DNA of 15,165 bases, from positions 1-15,165 of the forward strand of contig JAFLDQ010000077.1 in the NCBI GenBank assembly GCA_017302355.1, read 5' to 3'. Below the pieces are notes generated by a model that was given only the letters and a program-made list of their open reading frames with translations, was not told the origin of the DNA and did no database searches. The stretch is from Dechloromonas sp. (GTDB lineage Bacteria; Pseudomonadota; Gammaproteobacteria; Burkholderiales; Rhodocyclaceae). Shown here in pieces: positions 7,446 to 15,165 of this stretch. The position numbers were made by a program, and so were the translations under genes. Position 1 is the first letter of the stretch. The number at the start of each line of letters is the position of its first letter.

Positions 7446-7470
7446 TTTTTCGCGGTCGACCGTGACAGGC
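7446..7470. repeat. Copy A of a 25-bp palindrome-centred dispersed repeat
   Basis: Five T residues lead into CGCGGTCGACCGTGACAGGC. The 25 bases match 24 of 25 bases of the reverse complement of 13358-13382. The core TCGCGGTCGACCGYGA is a 16-bp palindrome (one mismatch in this copy). It starts 11 bp after the moaA stop, just before the terminator. Confidence 0.6.
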
Positions 7471-7475
7471 GGCAG

Positions 7476-7499
7476 AAAGGCGACCCGCGGGTCGCCTTT
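7476..7499. terminator. Bidirectional terminator between moaA and typA
   Basis: The 24 bases are a perfect palindrome: AAAGGCGACC and GGTCGCCTTT around a CGCG loop. It lies in the 91-bp gap between convergent moaA and typA, and runs of T border the stem on both strands, so it can serve both. Confidence 0.8.
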
Positions 7500-7525
7500 G
7501 TCGTATTCGCGGCGCCCTGCCAGGG

Positions 7526-9367
<1,842 letters not shown>

Positions 9368-9395
9368 GGGGAAGGCCTGAAAAATCAAAGGGGGG

Positions 9396-9404
9396 ATTTT
9401 ACCA
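9396..9404 (-). promoter_or_regulatory. Extended -10 promoter candidate for typA
   Basis: On the minus strand TGG-TAAAAT (TGn extended -10) ends 28 bp before the typA start. No good -35 hexamer is present at normal spacing, as is common for extended -10 promoters. The space upstream of the -10 is occupied by the palindrome at 9406-9424. Confidence 0.55.
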
Positions 9405-9405
9405 T

Positions 9406-9424
9406 CATGCTGCGGCGCAGCATG
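9406..9424. promoter_or_regulatory. Palindrome in the typA promoter, similar to the phaP operators
   Basis: CATGCTGCGGCGCAGCATG has perfect 9-bp arms around one central base and lies immediately upstream of the typA extended -10. Its minus-strand core TGCTGCGCCGCAGCA matches the phaP operator core TGCTGCGCTGCAACA at 13 of 15 positions. It could be a repressor site or a small hairpin; binding is not shown. Confidence 0.45.
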
Positions 9425-9467
9425 GCGATCGCGCGAACCGCCGGAGCGTCCGCCTTCGCCTTCCCCG

Positions 9468-10574
9468 TCAGCCGGCGCCCAGCTCGGCAACCAGGCGCTC
9501 GGCGATCGCCAGCGACGAGGTGAGCCCCGGCGACTCGATCCCGAACAGGTTGACCAGCCCGCAAACGCCGTGGTCGCGCGGCCCCTGGATGATGAAATCG
9601 CCGGCCGGCTCGTCGGGGCCGGTCACCTTCGGCCGCACGCCGGTGTAGCCGGGCTGCAACGCGCCGTCGGCGAGGTCCGGATAATAGCGGCGTATGGCGC
9701 CGTAGAACTTCGCTTCCAGCCCTTGCTCGAAGGTGTAGTCCGGCGCCGCCGGCCAGCCGCTGACATCCGGCCCGAACTTGCACTGGCCGCCGAGGTCGAG
9801 CGTGACGTGGATGCCGAGCCCGGCATGGTCGGGCATCGGGTAGACCAAGTGGCGGAACGGGCTGCGCCCGCCGAGCGTGAAGTAATGCCCCTTGGCGTAG
9901 GCCGTCGGCGGCACGCAGGCGGCGGGGAAACCCTCGAGGCTGCGCGCCAGCCGCTGCGCGTGCAGGCCAGCCGCGTTGACCAAGGTCCGGCAGCGCAGTG
10001 TGAACGGCTCGTCGCCGCCGGTGCGCACGACGATGCCGTCGTCGCCGACGCTGCCGCCGACAACCGGCGTGTGGGTGACGAGCGTCGCCCCCGCCTGCGT
10101 CGCGTCGCCGAGCAGCGCCAGCATCAGGCCATGGCTGTCGATGATCCCGGTCGATTCGGAAAACAGCCCGGCAACCGCCTTCACCGCCGGCTCGAGGCGA
10201 GCGACTTCGGCGGCCGTCAGCGGCGCCAGCGGCACGCCATTCGCCGCCGCCTTTTTGGCATAACCGGCAAGCGCCGGCAGTTCCGGCTCCTCGCTGGCGA
10301 TCAGGATCTTGCCGATCCGCCGGTGGCCGATGTCGCGCTCGGCGCAGTAGCGGTAGAGCAGTTCCTTGCCGCGCACGCACAGCGCACCCTTCAGCGAACC
10401 CGTGGGATAGTAGATGCCGGCGTGGATCACCTCGGAATTGCGCGCCGAGGTCTGCGTGCCGAACGCCGCCTCCGCCTCGAGGATCAGCACCTCGCGCCCG
10501 CCCAGCGCCAACTCCCGCGCCACCGCCAGCCCGACGACGCCGGCGCCGACGACGACGGTATCAACCGTTTCCAT
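9468..10574 (-). CDS. FAD-dependent oxidoreductase, L-2-hydroxyglutarate dehydrogenase-like (DAO family)
   Basis: The product has 368 residues. The start METVDTVVVGAG at 10574 is preferred over ATG 10583 because AGGA lies 9 nt upstream of the former and touches the latter. The Rossmann FAD motif GAGVVG (10-15) runs to the acidic 'ILEAE' at the end of strand 2. 'TSARNSEVIHAGIYYPTGS' (42-60) and 'GALCVRGKELLYRYC' are hallmarks of the L2HGDH/LhgO branch, which oxidises L-2-hydroxyglutarate to 2-oxoglutarate and passes electrons to the quinone pool. Further signs are 'YAKGHYFTL', the 'GIHVTLDLGGQCKFGPDV' stretch and a C-terminal 'NLFGIESPGLTSSLAI'. The exact substrate is inferred and another 2-hydroxyacid is possible. 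It starts 20 bp after the truncated hemoglobin gene and is probably co-transcribed with it. Confidence 0.88.
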   Translation of the reverse strand: METVDTVVVGAGVVGLAVARELALGGREVLILEAEAAFGTQTSARNSEVIHAGIYYPTGSLKGALCVRGKELLYRYCAERDIGHRRIGKILIASEEPELPALAGYAKKAAANGVPLAPLTAAEVARLEPAVKAVAGLFSESTGIIDSHGLMLALLGDATQAGATLVTHTPVVGGSVGDDGIVVRTGGDEPFTLRCRTLVNAAGLHAQRLARSLEGFPAACVPPTAYAKGHYFTLGGRSPFRHLVYPMPDHAGLGIHVTLDLGGQCKFGPDVSGWPAAPDYTFEQGLEAKFYGAIRRYYPDLADGALQPGYTGVRPKVTGPDEPAGDFIIQGPRDHGVCGLVNLFGIESPGLTSSLAIAERLVAELGAG

Positions 10575-10594
10575 GATGGTCATTCCTGAACAGG

Positions 10595-10981
10595 TTATCC
10601 CTCGCGGTTACGCATGAAGTCGGCGGTATTGAAGAAGTTCTGCAGCAACTTCTTCCGCACGCCCTCCTCGATCCCGACCTCTTCCATCGCCAGCACCATG
10701 CAGGCGACCCACTGGTCGCGCTCCCTCGTGCCGATCGCGAACGGCATGTGGCGGGCGCGCAGGCGCGGGTGGCCGAACTTCTCGACGAAGAGGTCGGGCC
10801 CGCCGAACCAGCCGGAGAGGAACATGTACAGCTTGTCGCGCGAGCCCTTGAGGTCCTCGGGATGCAGCGCGCGCAGCTCCGCGAACTGCGGCACGCTCTC
10901 CATCAATTCATAGAAACGGTCGCACAGGCGGGCGACGCCGGCGTCGCCGCCGATCTTGTCGTAAGTGGTTGGTTCAGTCAT
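10595..10981 (-). CDS. Group II truncated hemoglobin
   Basis: The 128-residue 2-over-2 globin has the residues expected of group II: Tyr24 at B10 ('RFYELM'), proximal His78 at F8 ('LRARHMPF') and Trp91 at G8 ('RDQWVACM'). The group-typical 'LSGWFGGPDLF' is at 55-65. Such heme proteins bind oxygen, nitric oxide or peroxides in the cytoplasm and often act in stress chemistry. GGGAG lies 13 nt before ATG 10981, a little far. The FAD oxidoreductase follows after 20 bp on the same strand, so a shared transcript is likely. That pairing hints at a shared redox role, but the sequence does not prove one. Confidence 0.93.
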   Translation of the reverse strand: MTEPTTYDKIGGDAGVARLCDRFYELMESVPQFAELRALHPEDLKGSRDKLYMFLSGWFGGPDLFVEKFGHPRLRARHMPFAIGTRERDQWVACMVLAMEEVGIEEGVRKKLLQNFFNTADFMRNREG

Positions 10982-11020
10982 GGTGATGGCAGGGCTCCCT
11001 TGGCCCGGTTTGTCGATTCG

Positions 11021-11407
11021 TCAGATCGTGATGATCGTGTCGCTGTAGCGAGCCACCAACGGGTCGTGGGTCATCAGCCGCATCGGTTCGGAAAGTGCCT
11101 GGGCCACCAGGATGCGATCGAACGGGTCCTGGTGGTGCGTAGCCAGCCCTTCGACTGCCACGGCATGTTCCGGCTCGACTGCCAGGAAGCGATAGCCGGA
11201 TTCACGGAAATAGCGCGCGGCATCCTCGCCGGACACGGGCATGTCCCCCCGGCCAAGCGCGTGCTTGATGGCGATTTCCCACACGCTTGCGGCACTGATC
11301 CAGACATTCGTTTTCGGCGACAGGATCAGTTCCCGTGCCTTCGGCGGCAGCTTCGGGCTATCCGTGATCGCCCACAGGGCGACATGCGTATCGAGCAACA
11401 GGTTCAA
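11021..11407 (-). CDS. vapC: VapC-type PIN-domain ribonuclease toxin
   Basis: The 128-residue product is a type II toxin expected to cleave RNA (often tRNA or rRNA) when the antitoxin is degraded. The four acidic metal ligands of the PIN domain are present: Asp6 ('LLLDTHVALWA'), Glu44 ('SVWEIAIK'), Asp97 ('DPFDRILVAQA') and Asp115 ('MTHD'). It therefore looks active. The start is a TTG at 11407-11405 that overlaps the antitoxin stop as TTGA, with GAGGAG 5 nt upstream inside the antitoxin gene. There is no ATG at this position. The overlap indicates translational coupling, keeping antitoxin in excess. Confidence 0.93.
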   Translation of the reverse strand: MNLLLDTHVALWAITDSPKLPPKARELILSPKTNVWISAASVWEIAIKHALGRGDMPVSGEDAARYFRESGYRFLAVEPEHAVAVEGLATHHQDPFDRILVAQALSEPMRLMTHDPLVARYSDTIITI

Positions 11408-11652
11408 GACGGCTCCTCGCCCATGAACAAGCCTGCCACTTCCTCGTTATGGGCGTCGATGGAATCCGGCACCTCAAACCTGCCCCTGGCGACGCCGATG
11501 CGCTGCCCGGCCGGAACCGTATCGACCGGGACCAGCTTGGCGGCCGGGCGACCATTGCGGGCAATGACGATTTCGCGCTCCTGTCCCTGCTCGATGGTTT
11601 CCACTAGGCGAGACAGCGTGGATTTGGCTTGCAACATGTTCACGGCTTGCAT
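11404..11652 (-). CDS. Phd/YefM-family antitoxin of the VapC toxin
   Basis: The 82-residue product has an N-terminal DNA-binding fold of the Phd/YefM type: 'MQAVNMLQAKSTLSRLVETIEQGQ' split around residue 12, then 'EIVIARNGRPAAKLVPVD'. A short acidic C-terminal tail ('DAHNEEVAGLFMGEEPS') would wrap the toxin. ATG 11652 has GGAG 6 nt upstream; the frame is open 25 codons further upstream across the promoter. It should neutralise VapC and repress its own operon. Pairing of Phd/YefM antitoxins with PIN toxins is common. Confidence 0.9.
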   Translation of the reverse strand: MQAVNMLQAKSTLSRLVETIEQGQEREIVIARNGRPAAKLVPVDTVPAGQRIGVARGRFEVPDSIDAHNEEVAGLFMGEEPS

Positions 11653-11674
11653 CGCATTCTCCAGAAGTGATGTG

Positions 11675-11706
11675 TCTAGTCTAGTCTGGCTAATATGGGA
11701 AGGCAA
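11675..11706 (-). promoter_or_regulatory. Promoter and putative operator of the toxin-antitoxin operon
   Basis: On the minus strand TTGCCT (11706-11701) and TAGACT (11683-11678) are separated by 17 bp. The -10 is embedded in three 5-bp units on the plus strand, TCTAG TCTAG TCTGG (11675-11689), which could be the antitoxin's autoregulatory site. Both hexamers are imperfect. Confidence 0.45.
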
Positions 11707-11802
11707 GCGGGAGTTTTGCTGATTCACGTCTCCGGTTCTACCGATCCGCTGCTCAATGCCACGCTGGAACTCGGCGACCAGTTGTTCCGGGGGCGTGAAG
11801 GC

Positions 11803-12345
11803 TCAGCGATTCGATCTGCCGGGCGCACCATGCCGGGCAAACCGCCGGGCCACAAGATGCGCCAGCAAGGCCACGACCGCTGCGACCACACAGAACCCAT
11901 GCAGCATGTCAAGCGAGATGAGTCCCTGAATTGTATTGCCGGAAGCGATCGGCCAGAGGGCGTGGACATCGGTATGCATGATCGAATCGAGGGCCAGGTG
12001 CGATGACGTGCCGATCAGCGCGCTGAGCCAGGCCGTGCTGCGCGGGATGCCCGGCTCGACGGTCAGCCAGCGGGTTTGCCAGCCCAAGGCGAGACGCTGG
12101 TTCCACCAGACCAGCACTCCCTCGCAGGGCTTCCGGCCGAGCGTTGCAGCAAGCGCGGCAACCCCGATGGCGCCGGGCAGCGTGTGCAGCCATGGGTGTG
12201 CAGGATCGCCGATGAGCAGGAACAGCACAACCGGCTCCAGATCGATCAGCACGTTGGCCAGCGTGAAGATCGTCCAGCTGAAGTACCGGGGAGCGATGAC
12301 CTTGATCAGTGCCCCGGGACCGAAGTGGAAGGGAGTGATGGGCAT
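11803..12345 (-). CDS. Small membrane protein resembling YdjM/DUF457-type metal-dependent hydrolases
   Basis: The product has 180 residues and about four hydrophobic segments (near 24-45, 56-70, 104-118, 147-168). The polar residues follow the order seen in the inner-membrane YdjM/DUF457 group: His7 in 'PFHFGPGAL', Asp35 in 'LIDLEP', His50/His54 in 'HPWLHTLPGA', and His116/Asp120/His124 in 'SSHLALDSIMH'. These would form a metal site in the membrane. The match is to a pattern and not to a clear homologue, so family assignment is tentative and the substrate unknown. ATG 12345 has no good ribosome site. It stands alone in the accessory strip, downstream of decayed DNA and upstream of the toxin-antitoxin pair. 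Confidence 0.65.
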   Translation of the reverse strand: MPITPFHFGPGALIKVIAPRYFSWTIFTLANVLIDLEPVVLFLLIGDPAHPWLHTLPGAIGVAALAATLGRKPCEGVLVWWNQRLALGWQTRWLTVEPGIPRSTAWLSALIGTSSHLALDSIMHTDVHALWPIASGNTIQGLISLDMLHGFCVVAAVVALLAHLVARRFARHGAPGRSNR

Positions 12346-12487
12346 TGCGTGTTTTCAATCAGTCGAAGGTGGGGGGTGCAGGAAAAATGGCTCTGCCACT
12401 GATCTCCGGTCGATGTGACGCGGGACCGGGAGGATGGATGCCATCGCGCACATCACCTCGAGCTATTACCCTCTCTATTACCCTTAC
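12346..12487. other. Non-coding stretch upstream of the small membrane protein
   Basis: This is the first part of a 377-bp gap (12346-12722) without an intact gene. It has no convincing reading frame, ribosome site or promoter. The only structure is the ATTACCC repeat at its right end; the rest of the gap is the broken gene and the inverted-repeat element described separately, then 32 bp of plain spacer. Confidence 0.5.
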
Positions 12488-12503
12488 TCAAGGGTAATTA
12501 CCC
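12465..12503. repeat. Triple ATTACCC repeat with embedded hairpin
   Basis: ATTACCC occurs at 12465-12471, 12477-12483 and 12497-12503. TTACCCTT (12478-12485) pairs with AAGGGTAA (12490-12497) around a 4-nt loop. On the minus strand the repeat unit GGTAAT would encode Gly-Asn, so it may be the frameshifted end of the decayed gene at 12488-12615. A regulatory role is not excluded. Confidence 0.5.
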
Positions 12504-12615
12504 ATTCTCCGCCACTTCGCCGCCGGCCCGCGCCCCTGGCACCCAATCCTGCCTGCCGCCTGCTGTTGGCGTAGCACCCGACGCACCATGTCGCGGCTGA
12601 CGCCCCACGCGCGTT
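12488..12615 (-). pseudogene. C-terminal remnant of a winged-helix protein
   Basis: About 42 residues read 'RAWGVSRDMVRRVLRQQQAA' then 'GRIGCQGRGPAAKWRRMGNYP' and a stop. This is a typical helix-turn-helix recognition helix (VSRDMVRRVLRQ) plus a wing (GRGPAAKW), as seen at the end of several regulator and Fic-like proteins. No start codon or N-terminal domain precedes it: the fragment begins exactly where the inverted-repeat element (12616-12690) ends. The open frame that continues upstream runs through the element and out of frame with anything recognisable. The gene was probably disrupted by insertion or deletion. Which family it came from cannot be decided from this fragment. Confidence 0.5.
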
Positions 12616-12690
12616 CGGGGTCAGGTCTTGCATTACGATATTTCCGGTAGGGGGAAGTCGCCAAATGTTTGATTGCAAGACCTGACCCCG
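12616..12690. repeat. Inverted-repeat element with perfect 17-bp arms (REP/MITE-like)
   Basis: CGGGGTCAGGTCTTGCA (12616-12632) is exactly complementary to TGCAAGACCTGACCCCG (12674-12690), leaving 41 bp between the arms. There is no coding content. From memory, GGGGTCAGGTCTTGCA-type ends recur in many proteobacterial genomes near REP-associated (Y1) transposases, so this may be a non-autonomous copy mobilised in trans. No transposase is in the window. No clear target-site duplication is seen. Confidence 0.7.
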
Positions 12691-12722
12691 TCACGCACGC
12701 GCTTTCGTCATTCGCGTGGGCA

Positions 12723-13004
12723 TCATGGCTTGATCGATCTGCAGAATGAGCGACTTCCACGGCGTTCATATTCCAAGCGGCCTTGGTCTTCAAGCATTCG
12801 CGAAAGCGTCGCGAAGAACCAGCCCTTCTCACCGCGTGGAGTGTTTGCTTTCGGAACCGCCACGAAATTGATGTCGAGTGACTTCTTGATTTCCGCCGTG
12901 GGTACCCAACGGTCAGGAGACAGCGGCTCGACTGTTTTGATGTACTCCAGAAGCGTGTCGCAGCAGCTCTGGATGTGCTCGTGCATCGCTGCTTTGTGGT
13001 CCAT
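12723..13004 (-). CDS. Hypothetical 93-residue winged-helix-like protein
   Basis: I do not recognise a named family. ATG 13004 has a near-ideal ribosome site (GGAGG, 6 nt upstream), strong evidence that translation starts here. The N-terminal half is helical ('MHEHIQSCCDTLLEYIKTVE'). The second half looks like a winged helix: 'PTAEIKKSLDI' (35-45), a helix 'WFFATLSRMLEDQGRLEYER' (62-81) and a basic wing 'RRGSRSFCRS' (81-90). It is cytoplasmic, with no signal or membrane segment. The gene ends 33 bp from the inverted-repeat element, so the true C terminus may have been altered, though the winged helix looks complete. Base composition is lower in GC than the flanking genes, suggesting acquired DNA. 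Confidence 0.7.
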   Translation of the reverse strand: MDHKAAMHEHIQSCCDTLLEYIKTVEPLSPDRWVPTAEIKKSLDINFVAVPKANTPRGEKGWFFATLSRMLEDQGRLEYERRGSRSFCRSIKP

Positions 13005-13261
13005 TAAGTTCCTCCGTCAATGCTCAAAGACGCCCAACTATTAAGCAAGCCTCCCATTCCGGCAGGCCTTTCCGTCAATCATGGAAACAAAAAATCTTTT
13101 GAAATCATCTGGATGCCATGAAATTGAGCCTCCCAAACCAATGGTCTTCTGCGTCCGGTGCGATCGCCAAGATTGCTGGATCGTCCGGGTAAACCGGAGC
13201 TTCTCCAGCACGAAAGCATGATAACCGGGGACTCCTGTATTAGTCCATGACGACAGCGGGG

Positions 13262-15165
<1,904 letters not shown>

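Noticed and set aside
12465..12503. CRISPR-like short repeats
   Set aside because: Units are only 7 bp, three copies, with spacers of 5 and 13 bp; no CRISPR array or cas gene is in the window.

Overview
The window is high-GC chromosomal DNA from a proteobacterium. A PHA-granule phasin, MoaA, TypA, a YgiQ-type radical SAM protein and a DUF2339 membrane protein, with the style of their sequences, suggest a betaproteobacterium of the Rhodocyclales type (Accumulibacter/Dechloromonas/Azospira-like). The lineage is an inference from protein style; there is no rRNA gene to confirm it.

Layout. The left edge holds the last 39 codons of an unidentified forward gene. Next comes a lone ParB/Srx-fold protein of the ParBc_2 type (333-1067, +). 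It is separated by a strong bidirectional hairpin terminator (1118-1146) from a convergent phasin gene (1167-1724, -). The phasin has a very readable promoter: TTGACA/TAAAAT with 16-bp spacing, flanked by a perfect 17-bp inverted repeat made of TGC/GCA-rich quasi-palindromes, as expected for a PhaR-type, PHA-sensing repressor. Divergent from it are a 947-residue DUF2339 multi-pass membrane protein (2017-4860) and an unrecognised soluble helical protein (4904-5650), probably co-transcribed. A lipoprotein Cu/Zn superoxide dismutase (5727-6254, -) is divergent from moaA (6358-7434, +), the first enzyme of molybdopterin synthesis. A 24-bp perfect palindrome serves as terminator between convergent moaA and typA/bipA (7526-9367, -). 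Upstream of typA lies a likely two-gene unit: a group II truncated hemoglobin (10595-10981) followed 20 bp later by an L-2-hydroxyglutarate-dehydrogenase-like FAD oxidoreductase (9468-10574).

Accessory strip. From about 11.0 to 13.26 kb the content changes. It holds a Phd/YefM-VapC toxin-antitoxin pair with a 4-nt overlap and a TTG toxin start, and a small membrane protein with the His/Asp pattern of YdjM/DUF457-like metal-dependent hydrolases. It also holds a decayed winged-helix gene fragment abutting a 17-bp inverted-repeat element, and a 93-residue winged-helix-like hypothetical gene with an excellent ribosome site. This looks like a small insertion and decay zone between housekeeping genes. 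The right edge is a 5'-truncated YgiQ-family (UPF0313) radical SAM gene (13262 to past the window end, -).

No obviously new multi-gene defence or biosynthetic system is visible. The most interesting points are the two-operator phasin promoter and a related palindrome in the typA promoter, a 25-bp repeat shared by the moaA 3' region and the coding tail of ygiQ, the ParB-like gene with a DHHHL motif, the hemoglobin/FAD-oxidoreductase pair, and the inverted-repeat element beside a broken gene.
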